Positions 8,573-16,790 of a DNA stretch of 37,341 bases are shown one piece after another. Each line of letters starts with the position of its first letter. The first letter of the stretch is position 1. The notes beneath the pieces are model-generated. The model ran no database searches and was not told the DNA's origin. It saw only the letters and a list, made by a program, of their open reading frames with translations. Origin of the DNA: Flavobacteriales bacterium (GTDB lineage Bacteria; Bacteroidota; Bacteroidia; Flavobacteriales_D; Crocinitomicaceae); assembly GCA_947454525.1 (NCBI GenBank), contig CANGJM010000009.1, positions 1 to 37,341 of the forward strand, written 5' to 3'. The position numbers and the translations under genes were made by a program.

Positions 8573-9133
8573 TTATCTATGTTCATTTTTAAATAATTTA
8601 ATTCGCTTCATAATTTCCTGTCCGGATGTATTTAGATTAGTCAAATTGTATTTGAAAGTACGATCTTCTGTAAACAAAACAAGGGTTGAAGTCAAATGTC
8701 TGCCCATACCTTTTTCCATTAGTATATATTCAGTGATGTTTTCCCATTGAAAGGTTGTTTTATTCAATTTAATTCCATCTTTGTTCATCCATATTTTGAA
8801 AGAATATTTTGGGTTTAGGAAAAAAGTCCATAGATTAAAACCAATCCAAACGCTTATCAGCAGTAAAAATAACATCGAAATTGGAAATAAAATTTGCAGA
8901 ATAACAAGCTGTAAAATGGAAAACCAGCCAAACAATCCAAGGCACATGAATATGATGGCAAAAAATCGTCTAGTTATTGATGGGCTCACAATAAAAGAAT
9001 TGTCAGTTATGGTGTTTATTCCAACTAACGAAATGTCTTTGGCGAAATAAAAAACCGGATAATTATTAAAAAGTCTTTCTAACCAGTTAGATTTTGATTT
9101 CTCTTCGTTTATAAATTTTTCAATTACATTCAT
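8573..9133 (-). CDS. Membrane protein with C-terminal PH-like domain
   Basis: 186 residues: a polar N-terminus, two adjacent membrane helices (about residues 57-78 and 82-106), then a cytoplasmic domain beginning NPKYSFKIWMNKDGIKLNKT with strands (WENITEYILME, STLVLFTEDRTFKYNL) and a final helix. This is the outline of small bacterial PH-like (YcxB-like) proteins. No enzymatic motif is seen. It lies upstream of the TIMP-like gene with an 83-base gap and could share its transcript. Confidence 0.6.
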   Translation of the reverse strand: MNVIEKFINEEKSKSNWLERLFNNYPVFYFAKDISLVGINTITDNSFIVSPSITRRFFAIIFMCLGLFGWFSILQLVILQILFPISMLFLLLISVWIGFNLWTFFLNPKYSFKIWMNKDGIKLNKTTFQWENITEYILMEKGMGRHLTSTLVLFTEDRTFKYNLTNLNTSGQEIMKRIKLFKNEHR

Positions 9134-9266
9134 TGTTAACTATCTCCTTAAAATGGCGCTTAGTTGTTGTAAGCACCTCATCATTTTTGCTTTGTTGTTC
9201 TATAAAAATACGTGTTAGTTCTTCCGCCTCTGCGATTCACAACTCGAAATCGTTTTAGAAGCAAAT

Positions 9267-9722
9267 TTATTCATTGTTCTCATTTATACCAGTCATTTCG
9301 CCATACTTCGTTACCATGTGTTCAAGTTCCGTCAATCCAAATTCTAGAAAGGATTGGTCAGATTGAAATTCAAAATCTAGCTGATTGTTCAATTCATTTT
9401 CTTCAGAGAAAGATCCATTGATGGTAATGTGTCCTGAGTGATTGTAAGACAGGTTTATGAACGTATTTTGTTCGAAATTTCGGTATTGTACTTTCCCGCT
9501 CAATAACTTGTTCGCATTTTTTAAGGAGTGATAAAACTGAGCTAACTCGCCTGTAGATGTATGAAAAGATGAATGCACGTGGAAATTACCCGATTTGATT
9601 TCTATGTTCATTTTGACCTCGTAGCCTCCCCAAAAACTTTTTTTCATAGGAAAATCAAAAATGTCCGCAAGGATCATTTTGACGTAACAACCATTTCCTC
9701 CTTTTAATGTGAATGATTCCAT
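9267..9722 (-). CDS. WapI/DUF6228-like orphan immunity protein
   Basis: 151 residues, cytoplasmic and mostly beta. The pattern resembles WapI-family and DUF6228 proteins: an opening strand-turn (LKGGNGCYVKMILADIF), a central STGELAQFYHSLKNANKLLSG helix preceded by strands, then FINLSYNHSGHITINGSF, and finally NNQLDFEFQSDQSFLEFGL with a helix. WapI proteins protect against the WapA-type polymorphic toxin tips. No toxin gene is nearby, so it would be an orphan immunity gene. The family call comes from the remembered pattern, not from an alignment. Confidence 0.5.
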   Translation of the reverse strand: MESFTLKGGNGCYVKMILADIFDFPMKKSFWGGYEVKMNIEIKSGNFHVHSSFHTSTGELAQFYHSLKNANKLLSGKVQYRNFEQNTFINLSYNHSGHITINGSFSEENELNNQLDFEFQSDQSFLEFGLTELEHMVTKYGEMTGINENNE

Positions 9723-9846
9723 GTTTAGTAACTATTTATTTCTTTTTTTTCAATGTTTTCATTCCAATATCCTATACCACCTCTGAATCCCTTGATTTCA
9801 TTGAGTTGTAGAGGCGCTACTTTGTTCGTGTGTCACTAATGTGTCA

Positions 9847-9857
9847 TGGCACACGAG
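9847..9857. repeat. 11-bp copy of integrase-upstream motif
   Basis: TGGCACACGAG here is identical to 17983-17993 directly upstream of the tyrosine recombinase gene, where it forms part of a tandem GTGGCACACG repeat. It may be a scar of a lost integrase or attachment region, or chance. Confidence 0.3.
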
Positions 9858-9910
9858 GGGAGATGTTGGTAGGGAAATCGGAGGGGGTTGGGTGTTGATA
9901 AGTTTGAGTG

Positions 9911-9987
9911 ATTAACGGTTTGCGCGTAGGCGATGTTGCCCTGTGTCGCGCCTGCGGCAAGGCAATATTGCTTACACGCTGTTATGT
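9911..9987 (-). repeat. attC-like inverted repeat S1 (3' of the esterase gene)
   Basis: On the plus strand it reads TTAACGGTTTGCGCGTAGGC ... CTTACACGCTGTTATG. The arms GCGTAGGCGATGTTGCC and GGCAATATTGCTTACACGC pair nearly throughout. The ends TAAC and GTTA correspond to the R'' and R' cores of an attC site when read in the gene direction (TAACAGC ... AAACCGTTA). The compact length (about 77 bp), position immediately 3' of a gene and bulged spacer (an extra GGTTT on one arm) are all attC-like. Confidence 0.65.
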
Positions 9988-10000
9988 GCTGCCCTTCTTC

Positions 10001-11134
10001 TCATTGTTTCACTAGTTTAATTGTCCTATTGTCAATTCTAAGCAAATAAAAACCTTTTGTTAAGTAAGAAAAATCCTGCTGTTCAATATTTTTGCCTGTC
10101 CAAATAACTTGACCAAAATAATTAATAAGCGTGAAATTTTCATTTCCATTCGTGTTAGTCAGATTGATTTTGTTTGAGAATGGATTAGGGAATGCCTCTA
10201 TTTTAATATTTGTTTCGTTAAAATTTTCAATACCACTAGTTAAACAGCTAGTTGTATAATTCTGAAAAAACTGCCACATTAAATATGTGGCACTAAATTG
10301 ATTGCTAACAGTTACCGTTCCTGAAGAAAGTCCTCCAGGCCAAGAATGTTCCCCGTCATAGCTTACAAATTGCTCTATTATTGCGTTACAGGAGCAGTTT
10401 GAATATTTGAAATGGTCAAACTGGTTTATGTTATGGAATAAGGTGTCTTTCAAAATACCGCAGGAATAATTTGTACTTATTATATTAAACATACTGTCTT
10501 GCGGTGGAAAATATGTTCCAGTTGAACCAATTGTTACGCCTCCAAAATATTTTACATTCTGGTCTTGATAAGAATGAAAACTAATTATTGGGATAGATCT
10601 TTCAGGATTCCAAGGATAATACATTAAATCACCTGCAACTGGAGCTATAGCGGCAAATCGATTTGTTAGTTGGTTAGCAAGTCGATAACACAACAATGCA
10701 CCATTTGAAAAACCTGTCGCATATACACGAGTTGTATCTATTGGTCTGTTTGCAAATAAATTATTTAGTAAAGAATTTACAAATCCAACATCGTCTATAT
10801 TTTGTGTTGTTGATGGGGCGCAACAACCTGCTGCGTTCCAAGTTCTATTTCCTGCAATTTTTACTCCTTCGGGATATACAACAATAAAACCTGCAGTATC
10901 TGATTTTTGAGATAAACGAGATTGATATTGAATGGATTGATAACCTAATAGACCACCACCGTGAAATGCTAAAACTAATGGGTAGTTGTTCGAAGTATTA
11001 TATCCTGTTGGAAGATGAGTTAAAAAAGTTCTCCAACGACCTCCAACAAAAATACTGTCATAAATATTTGTTTGAGCAAAAGTCCAATTGGATAGTGAAA
11101 TCAACAAAATGAATTGTAAAAATATTTTTTTCAT
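10001..11134 (-). CDS. Secreted PHB-depolymerase/feruloyl-esterase-type hydrolase with T9SS sorting domain
   Basis: 377 residues: a signal peptide (residues 1-20, ending TFAQ), then an LpqC/PHB-depolymerase-like alpha/beta hydrolase domain with oxyanion motif LAFHGGG. The nucleophile is S143 in ATGFSNGA, the acid is probably D191 (HSYQDQNVKY) and the histidine is H263 (DGEHSWPGG). A C-terminal T9SS type-A sorting domain (about 310-377) follows, with the AFPNPFSNKINL motif and the closing GFYLLRI. It is exported across the outer membrane and probably cleaves ester bonds in plant or polyester material; the substrate is unknown. It is enclosed by attC-like sites S1 and S2, so it looks like a single mobile cassette. 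Confidence 0.85.
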   Translation of the reverse strand: MKKIFLQFILLISLSNWTFAQTNIYDSIFVGGRWRTFLTHLPTGYNTSNNYPLVLAFHGGGLLGYQSIQYQSRLSQKSDTAGFIVVYPEGVKIAGNRTWNAAGCCAPSTTQNIDDVGFVNSLLNNLFANRPIDTTRVYATGFSNGALLCYRLANQLTNRFAAIAPVAGDLMYYPWNPERSIPIISFHSYQDQNVKYFGGVTIGSTGTYFPPQDSMFNIISTNYSCGILKDTLFHNINQFDHFKYSNCSCNAIIEQFVSYDGEHSWPGGLSSGTVTVSNQFSATYLMWQFFQNYTTSCLTSGIENFNETNIKIEAFPNPFSNKINLTNTNGNENFTLINYFGQVIWTGKNIEQQDFSYLTKGFYLLRIDNRTIKLVKQ

Positions 11135-11196
11135 GTCTTTTTATTTTTTTAGACTAATTCTTCCATCGATAGTTTAATCTATCTTTTAGGGTTGCA

Positions 11197-11327
11197 CATA
11201 ACGGTTTGCAGCTACCCGCAGGTGCAGCTTTTATAATTTTCTAATATTCGAATGTAGGAATTAGTTTGATTCCATGAAATGATTTCTACGAAGAAAGATT
11301 CTGCGCTTGTGGGTAGGTGCTGTTATG
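11197..11327 (-). repeat. attC-like inverted repeat S2 (5' of the esterase gene)
   Basis: Plus-strand ends are CATAACGGTTTGCAGCTACCC (11197-11217) and GGGTAGGTGCTGTTATG (11311-11327). CTACCC pairs with GGGTAG and CATAAC with GTTATG, with the same unpaired GGTTT as in S1. The long AT-rich centre is not conserved. GGGTAGGTGCT is shared exactly with site S13 at 36858-36868. Together with S1 it bounds the esterase as one unit. Confidence 0.65.
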
Positions 11328-11648
11328 AGAGGGGGCGATCCACCAAATCTCCCAGTTTAGCACTGAGTTTCAAAATACTGCCCCACGCAAAATCACCCAA
11401 TTAATTTTAAATTGTGCACGTCATTAAACACTTTGTTTGTCAATTGGAAATGTACTTCACATTCAGATTTCGTAATTATCCAAGTTATTTAATTTAATTG
11501 ACGGAAATTCATTTTTTGTCAGCATTGAAATAATATAATTGATGAGAAATACAAAAGAATAGATGTAAGGGAATAGGCATTTAAATAATTCTGGGATGAT
11601 GCATTTAAAATTAAGATTTCCTTTAGATTTTAATTATTATTTTGTTCT
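11328..11648 (+). promoter_or_regulatory. Upstream region of the two-component operon, GCATTTAAA direct repeat
   Basis: The 320-base AT-rich leader of the plus-strand operon holds no gene. GCATTTAAA occurs twice, at 11577-11585 and 11601-11609, 24 bases start to start and 40-72 bases before the response regulator ATG. Tandem repeats in this position are typical of OmpR-family binding sites, so autoregulation is possible. No convincing TAnnTTTG promoter element could be fixed. Confidence 0.35.
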
Positions 11649-12329
11649 ATGAAGATCTTGGTAATTGAGGACGAGTTGGAATTGAATAAAACATTGGTCA
11701 AATACTTGACGAATGAAGGATATATTGTAGAATCTGTAGAGGATTTTGATAAGGCTATCTTTAAAGTTGTTGACCATTCTTACGATTGTATTTTAGTTGA
11801 CATCACCCTTCCCAAAGGAAACGGTCTTGATATCATAAAGCAATTAAAGGTAGATCGTTCAAAGGCAGGTATAATAATTATTTCAGCAAAAAATTCTGAC
11901 GATGATATAATTTTAGGATTGGATCTAGGAGCCGATGACTATTTAGCGAAACCGTTTAATTTGGCCGAATTGAATTCAAGAATAAAGGCCTTATTTCGAA
12001 GAAAACATTTTGACGGGGATCATGAGATCATATTTAATGAATTGACCGTTAAACCGGAAGAACGTATTGTCAATGTGAATGAACAACCGGTTATTCTAAC
12101 TGGAAAGGAATTTGATCTGTTGTTATTCTTTTTGATTAACAAAAATAGGGTGGTTTCTAAAATAACCATTGCTGAACACTTATGGGGGGATGAAAATGAT
12201 CATTTATTCAATCATGATTTCATTTATGTTCATTTACGCAATTTGAGAAAAAAACTGAACGAGAAAGGATGTCAGGATTATATTCAAACGATTTATGGAA
12301 TTGGTTACAAATTCAATACAAGTCTATGA
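11649..12329 (+). CDS. OmpR-family response regulator
   Basis: 226 residues. The receiver domain (1-120) has the acidic pocket E7-D8, phosphoacceptor D51 (DCILVDITLP) and the conserved lysine in DDYLAKPF. The winged-helix output domain (about 130-225) shows LTGKEFDLLLFFLIN and the recognition part VHLRNLRKKLNEKG ending in TIYGIGYKF. It should be phosphorylated by the kinase encoded directly downstream, whose ATG overlaps its stop (ATGA at 12326-12329), and act as a DNA-binding regulator. Likely targets are its own operon and the PepSY-like genes at 14416-15271. Confidence 0.95.
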   Translation: MKILVIEDELELNKTLVKYLTNEGYIVESVEDFDKAIFKVVDHSYDCILVDITLPKGNGLDIIKQLKVDRSKAGIIIISAKNSDDDIILGLDLGADDYLAKPFNLAELNSRIKALFRRKHFDGDHEIIFNELTVKPEERIVNVNEQPVILTGKEFDLLLFFLINKNRVVSKITIAEHLWGDENDHLFNHDFIYVHLRNLRKKLNEKGCQDYIQTIYGIGYKFNTSL

Positions 12330-13588
12330 AATTGATTTCAAAAACCATCATTATCTTCTTTCTTATCAGTTTACCAGTTCTTGTGTTGGCGACTTGGTTT
12401 TCCTATTCCGTATTGAAAACTGAAATAGCAAAGGACGAATTAGAAGGAATTAGCAAAGATCGACAGTACCTAAAACATTTAATTGATCAAAATTCATTCG
12501 ATAAAAACTCACCCCTAAGTGCCGATGGATTGTCAAAAATTGAAATTATCCCAAATAAAAACAATCAGCTTAATTATGTCAAAGACACTTTAATTTTCGA
12601 CAATGAGGAGCAAGAATATATTACTTACAAATTGTATGTGACATTCTATCAAAATAACAAACATACTTTCAAAGTAACCCTAGCTAAAAATCAGAAAACA
12701 AGTACTGAGTTTCTTGAAAATTTAATTGTAGCCATAGCTTGGATTCTAATATTGTTGGTTATAGTTTTTCTATTTGCCAATTGGATTATTTCGAAAGTTG
12801 TATGGAAACCCTTCATTAAAACTTTGAACCAACTCAATGAGTATTCTATTAAAGATCATCGAGCTGAACTTTTTGAACCGACTACGACTTATGAATTCAA
12901 TCAATTAAATGAAGCTTTAACTGAAATGACGAATGCGGTTTATAAAACTTATCAGGAACAAAAAGAATTTACTGAAAATGCATCACATGAAATGCAAACT
13001 CCATTGGCAGTAATTAGGGGAAATATGGAAATGCTTATGCAATCGCCACACCTCTCAGAAAATGACATGGCACATATTGAACGTATAGAGCGGTCTATTC
13101 AAAAGTTAAGTTCATTAAATAAGACTTTGCTTCTTCTTGCGAAAATTGAAAACAAACAATTTAAAGACACTCAGAAATTGAGAATTGCACCAATTCTTTT
13201 AGAAACTATTGGTCAATATGAAGATAGGATCAAGACCCAAAATATCACTTTAGAAATAGATGTATTAAATGAAATTGAAATTGCCATGGATCCGGTTTTA
13301 GCCGAAATTCTTTTCAATAATTTAATATTAAACGCAATACGACACAATCTTGTTGGAGGGAAAATTATAGTGACATGTTCAAAAAATGAGCTGAGAATTT
13401 CTAATTCGGGTAAACCATTACCCTTTAATGAGACTGAACTTTTTGATCGTTTTAAAAAAAGTCATGAATCAACAGATTCAACGGGTCTTGGACTTTCAAT
13501 AGTTAAGGGTATTGTAAATTCTTATGGATATTCCATTGAATACTCATTTGACAATCATTTTCACTTGTTTATCTTGACTTTTTCATGA
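12326..13588 (+). CDS. Membrane sensor histidine kinase
   Basis: 420 residues from the ATG at 12326, chosen because it overlaps the regulator stop and begins a membrane helix (MKLISKTIIIFFLISLPVLV). A periplasmic sensor part of about 100 residues lies between TM1 and TM2 (about 132-157), then a HAMP-like linker, the HisKA domain with H221 (ENASHEMQTPLAVI), and the HATPase domain with N box LILNAIRHN and G box STGLGLSIVKG. It is the partner of the response regulator. The sensor domain is of no recognised family; its signal may be envelope state, given the outer-membrane and PepSY-like genes that follow. Confidence 0.95.
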   Translation: MKLISKTIIIFFLISLPVLVLATWFSYSVLKTEIAKDELEGISKDRQYLKHLIDQNSFDKNSPLSADGLSKIEIIPNKNNQLNYVKDTLIFDNEEQEYITYKLYVTFYQNNKHTFKVTLAKNQKTSTEFLENLIVAIAWILILLVIVFLFANWIISKVVWKPFIKTLNQLNEYSIKDHRAELFEPTTTYEFNQLNEALTEMTNAVYKTYQEQKEFTENASHEMQTPLAVIRGNMEMLMQSPHLSENDMAHIERIERSIQKLSSLNKTLLLLAKIENKQFKDTQKLRIAPILLETIGQYEDRIKTQNITLEIDVLNEIEIAMDPVLAEILFNNLILNAIRHNLVGGKIIVTCSKNELRISNSGKPLPFNETELFDRFKKSHESTDSTGLGLSIVKGIVNSYGYSIEYSFDNHFHLFILTFS

Positions 13589-14343
13589 AAAGAGTTTTAA
13601 GATATTTATTCACTATGCTGACCTTTCTTGTATGCATGAATTGTTCGTTACAAGCTCAAAATCTTACCTTTTTCGGAACATTACCTGCAATTAATCTAAG
13701 TGGTAGTATTAGTGAAAAGTTCGATTATAATTTCTTTGGGTCAACAACGATTGATGCGTTTAACAAAGAAATAGACGGAATTTATTATCCTTCGACCGAT
13801 CTACAGCTCTACATCCAGCCAAGTTTGATCTATAAGTTCAAAAAACAGCTTAATTTTTCTTTTAGTTATACCTATCAGCGGAACAATCCTTTTAGAACAA
13901 TTTTTGTGAATGAGCATCGATTATGGCAACAGGCCATGTTTACCAAGAATTTGAAATTGGGAAAATTGACAAATCGGATTCGCTTTGAGGAACGGTTTAT
14001 TGAAAATAAGGTGATTGGGAATTATCCTTTATCCACCCGATTACGGTATCAAATAGGATTTACAATGCCCTTGAAGAAAAATGGAAAGGAAACAAATTTA
14101 TATTATTTGAATACGTCCAATGAATTTTATTTCAGTCTCAGTGGTCAAAAAAATGCTCTTTTTAGTGAAAATTGGGCCTATTTTGGATTGGGAGTAAATC
14201 TATCGGCCAAAAGCAAATTTGAAATGGGCTATTTGTTCCAAACTTTAGTGCGAAATCCAGAGAAAGATCTTCGTTTTTTGAATTTAATTCAAGTCACCTG
14301 GATTACAAATTTCAGTTCTCCTCAACGGAAGCAAAAAAAATAA
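13585..14343 (+). CDS. DUF2490-type outer-membrane beta-barrel protein
   Basis: 252 residues with a signal peptide ending SLQAQ. Alternating strands with aromatic girdles (YYPSTDLQLYIQPSLIYKF, LNFSFSYTYQRNNPF, RLRYQIGFTMP) and the LWQQAMF/RIRFEERF segment match DUF2490 porin-like proteins of Bacteroidota. It starts inside the kinase stop (ATGA, 13585-13588), so it belongs to the same transcript. It probably sits in the outer membrane as sensor input or regulated channel; no transport substrate is visible. Confidence 0.8.
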   Translation: MKRVLRYLFTMLTFLVCMNCSLQAQNLTFFGTLPAINLSGSISEKFDYNFFGSTTIDAFNKEIDGIYYPSTDLQLYIQPSLIYKFKKQLNFSFSYTYQRNNPFRTIFVNEHRLWQQAMFTKNLKLGKLTNRIRFEERFIENKVIGNYPLSTRLRYQIGFTMPLKKNGKETNLYYLNTSNEFYFSLSGQKNALFSENWAYFGLGVNLSAKSKFEMGYLFQTLVRNPEKDLRFLNLIQVTWITNFSSPQRKQKK

Positions 14344-14365
14344 GTCAAAATTATTCTCTAAAGAA

Positions 14366-14392
14366 TTGCTTTAGAATCTGTTCCTAGGTTTG
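14366..14392 (+). promoter_or_regulatory. Candidate Bacteroidota promoter for the PepSY-like genes
   Basis: A perfect -7 element TAGGTTTG (TAnnTTTG) lies at 14385-14392, with a TTG at 14366-14368 in the -33 position. The spacer of 16 is slightly short. It is placed 24 bases before the lipoprotein ATG at 14416 and 42 bases after the DUF2490 stop, so the two small proteins probably have their own, stronger transcript. Confidence 0.4.
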
Positions 14393-14415
14393 TTTAAACT
14401 TTAAAAATAGAGATT

Positions 14416-14775
14416 ATGAAAAAAATGATTGTTTTAGCAGGTTTAATGATTGGATTTGCGTCTTGTGAAAAAATGGATTTATTCCACAAAGACAAAGAGT
14501 GTCCAACAATATCAAGAGAAGCTTTGCCATCTGGATTGGCTGCAAAATTTGCTACTGCTTACCCGAATGCAACTGCGACCATTTGGTTTGACCAAGATGG
14601 TAAAAACTATGTAGCTGTTTTTATGAATAATGGCGTTGAAACGGATGCAGTATATGACCGATCTGGAAATTTTGTTTCGCAGGAAGTTGAAACTGAAGAT
14701 GATGCAGATGGAGAGAATGAAGATGAAAATGAACAAGGATGCGATTGTGATCTTGAAACTGAAGACGGAGAATAA
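14416..14775 (+). CDS. PepSY-like lipoprotein with acidic tail
   Basis: 119 residues: a lipoprotein signal (VLAGLMIGFASC), one PepSY-like unit (LAAKFATAYPNATATIWFDQ, then the strand YVAVFMNNGVETDAVYDRSG), and a very acidic tail with a CDCD motif near the end. PepSY-like domains are periplasmic modules that bind or inhibit peptidases and often accompany two-component systems. The acidic cysteine tail might bind cations. It is separated by only 28 bases from a second PepSY-like gene. Confidence 0.8.
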   Translation: MKKMIVLAGLMIGFASCEKMDLFHKDKECPTISREALPSGLAAKFATAYPNATATIWFDQDGKNYVAVFMNNGVETDAVYDRSGNFVSQEVETEDDADGENEDENEQGCDCDLETEDGE

Positions 14776-14803
14776 ATTTAATTAATCAAATAAAAAAACT
14801 AAA

Positions 14804-15271
14804 ATGAAAATAATACTTCTAACAGGTATCATCGGGTTTACGGTAGGATGCTCGAATGGTCAAAAACCAACTGAAAACAAAACGCCTGAAGCTGTCACTT
14901 CAGCTTTCTCAAAAAAATATCCTGATGTAAAAAAGGTAGATTGGGAAGATGAAGGTAAAACGTTTGAAGCAGCGTTCACCATGAATAAAATTGAATATTC
15001 TGCTGTTTTTGATTCAAATGGGAATTTTAAGGAAGAAGAATCTGAAATCAAAGCTTCCGAACTTCCTAAAGCAGTAACTGAATATTGCGCAAAGACGTAT
15101 GCCGATCATAAACTATCAGAAGCTGCGAAAATTATCAATGAAGCCGGAGTTGTAACTTACGAAGCGGAATTATCGAAAGATAAAATGCATTTTGATGTTA
15201 TCTTTGATGCATCCGGAAATTTTATTTCTAAAGGCGAAGCAGTGTCTGAAGAGCCAGAAGACGAAGATTAA
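14804..15271 (+). CDS. Tandem PepSY-like lipoprotein
   Basis: 155 residues with lipobox (GFTVGCSN). It holds two PepSY-like repeats: VTSAFSKKYPDVKKVDWEDE with strand FEAAFTMNKIEYSAVFDSNG, and then AVTEYCAKTYADHKLSEAAK with strand YEAELSKDKMHFDVIFDASG. It is the two-repeat sibling of the preceding protein, probably a product of duplication, and ends in an acidic tail. It is the last gene of the plus-strand block and is followed by a hairpin terminator. Confidence 0.8.
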   Translation: MKIILLTGIIGFTVGCSNGQKPTENKTPEAVTSAFSKKYPDVKKVDWEDEGKTFEAAFTMNKIEYSAVFDSNGNFKEEESEIKASELPKAVTEYCAKTYADHKLSEAAKIINEAGVVTYEAELSKDKMHFDVIFDASGNFISKGEAVSEEPEDED

Positions 15272-15290
15272 CATTTGGTTTGGTTTTAGA

Positions 15291-15327
15291 AAAGCTCATG
15301 ATGCGTTCATGGGCTTTTTTGGTTTTA
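15291..15327 (+). terminator. Rho-independent terminator of the PepSY genes
   Basis: AAAGCTCATG and CATGGGCTTT pair (one G-T wobble) across a 7-base loop, followed by TTT and a T-rich run. It stands 20 bases after the second PepSY-like stop codon. Confidence 0.8.
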
Positions 15328-15711
15328 TAAATTATAAGAAGTAGTATGGTAATAGATTGAATTGTTCAACAATTAAGCTGATTTAGTTTAGGGAATATAA
15401 GAAGGAAAGAAGATTGTGAAAAGTCGAGCTTAATTGATTAGTAGTGAGTTGATTTTTTATGGTTGAACTTTAAATATTTTGGGTTTTGTTTCTTCGGATA
15501 TGGGAAATTTCGATGTATTTTACTTCATTAATATTTTATTAGAAGTACCGAGAAGACTTTCATCGACTCTCTCATAACTTATATATAAGCGAAGTAAATT
15601 AGCGCATATCCGTCCAAATATGGTAGATAAGCGATAAAATCGTTTATTCAAATAATTCTTTAAAGACTAAAGATAATTACTCCAACTCATTAACCCATTA
15701 TTTAATAAAAT
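15328..15711. other. Gene-free AT-rich interval with a 10-bp inverted repeat
   Basis: I find no ORF of interest here. CAATTAAGCT (15370-15379) and AGCTTAATTG (15427-15436) form a perfect inverted repeat with 47 bases between. The interval lies between the terminators of two convergent transcripts and may contain the left end of the integrative module, but no attachment site could be identified. Confidence 0.4.
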
Positions 15712-15761
15712 AATAATCCCCGTGAATCTTCGAAGCAAAGCGGTTCATCACGGGGATTATT
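15712..15761 (-). terminator. Strong terminator of the integrative-element operon
   Basis: A perfect 14-bp stem (AATAATCCCCGTGA, 15712-15725, with TCACGGGGATTATT, 15748-15761) encloses a 22-base loop. On the minus strand it is followed by an AT-rich tract with TTTT. It lies 29 bases after the stop of the gene at 15791-16390 and probably works in both directions. Confidence 0.85.
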
Positions 15762-15790
15762 GTGTACTCATCGGGTGTCCATGAGAATCA

Positions 15791-16390
15791 CTAGAGTTCT
15801 TCCCAGTTTTCAGGGATATTCACGACAATTATCCCGCGTTCCTTGAGAGCTGAACTTACTTTCTCGAAGTGTGCTCTTGTCCGATTCGATAAATCCCCGA
15901 CATAAGTAACAATGAGATTATTTTTAAAAATAATTTCGTAGTAGGAAAGTTGCCCTAACAATCCATTGAAATGTTGTGAATAGTCGCCTTCCAATTCACG
16001 GGTAAGTTTAACCTCAATTCCAACCTGTTTTTTGTTTTCTTTCACACATAGGTCAATGCGCTTTATAAACTCCCCTCCAATTGCAAATTCAGAGGATACA
16101 TTGTCAAAAGCGCATTCCAAATACCAATGTAGCATTTCGTGAACCTCTTTGTGGTTGTTTGCCGGTCCGGGGATTTCTCTTTCTTGCAGATAGGTTACAA
16201 CTTGATTTCTCAAAATTAGTTTTTCGTGAATGCGCGGTTTGTGGAAATGATCCTTGCAATAATCGAAAATACCATTGAATTGAACACAAAATTTTCTGCT
16301 CATTTGGTCCGCAATAAATTTTCGACCACAATAGGGGCAACATCTTAAAAATGGATTGAACGGATCAATCACTAAAGATTCTAAAATCAT
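15791..16390 (-). CDS. Zinc-ribbon plus PD-(D/E)XK nuclease-like protein
   Basis: 199 residues. The N-terminus holds a zinc-ribbon-like set of cysteines (C18-x2-C21 in CPYCGRKF, C35 and C45). From about residue 80 there is a PD-(D/E)XK-type core: helix with conserved E, then IKRIDL (D113), a short turn, GIEVK (E126-x-K128), and the helix GLLGQLSYYE that supplies the usual Q-x3-Y position. This fold is used by restriction-like endonucleases and by nuclease effectors. The ATG overlaps the stop of the HTH gene (ATGA at 16387-16390), so it is cargo or a component of the integrative module. No named family is assigned and activity is not proven. Confidence 0.55.
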   Translation of the reverse strand: MILESLVIDPFNPFLRCCPYCGRKFIADQMSRKFCVQFNGIFDYCKDHFHKPRIHEKLILRNQVVTYLQEREIPGPANNHKEVHEMLHWYLECAFDNVSSEFAIGGEFIKRIDLCVKENKKQVGIEVKLTRELEGDYSQHFNGLLGQLSYYEIIFKNNLIVTYVGDLSNRTRAHFEKVSSALKERGIIVVNIPENWEEL

Positions 16391-16734
16391 AATTTTTTAG
16401 TTAAAGTGTTTAAATAGTTTTTGGGACGACCTGATGCTAACCAAGTCATTAATTCTTTCTTACTAAAAAGCAAGGGACGCCCACGCGTTAAAGAGGGCAT
16501 TTGAAATCTGCTTACTTTCGAATAAATGGTTGAAGAACTCAAGCCTGTTAATTCGGAAGCCTTTTTTAAATCTAGGGTGTCAGAGGAGGTGTCGGCAATT
16601 TCACTTGCCCGCTCCTCAAACGCCTTTTTCACGGCCAGTTCTATGAGTGTTGAAACCGTCTTTTTTAGACGGGTTTCAAACTCTCCAATCGAGAACTGCC
16701 AAATTGGTTTCTGTGAAAATTCTTTATTATACAT
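16387..16734 (-). CDS. Excisionase-like HTH protein
   Basis: The ATG at 16734 gives 115 residues (MYNKEFSQKP start); an upstream in-frame start at 16851 would add a weak, hydrophobic stretch and is less likely. The C-terminal half is a MerR/HTH_17-type DNA-binding domain: LKKASELTGLSSSTIYSKVS followed by the wing with RGRPLLFSKKELMTWL. Such proteins serve as excisionases or regulators beside tyrosine recombinases in Bacteroidota elements. Paired TTGTCAAC motifs sit just upstream (16791-16855). It is translationally coupled to the nuclease-like gene. Confidence 0.75.
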   Translation of the reverse strand: MYNKEFSQKPIWQFSIGEFETRLKKTVSTLIELAVKKAFEERASEIADTSSDTLDLKKASELTGLSSSTIYSKVSRFQMPSLTRGRPLLFSKKELMTWLASGRPKNYLNTLTKKL

Positions 16735-16790
16735 TTCACAAAGGTCTGAAACATTTATCACATAAAACGCTGTGCAACAGACATTTATTA

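Noticed and set aside
9134..9266. A possible attC-like half site (ACGTGTTAGTTC) in the gap before the immunity-like gene
   Set aside because: No left arm that pairs with it could be found, so it is not listed as a site.
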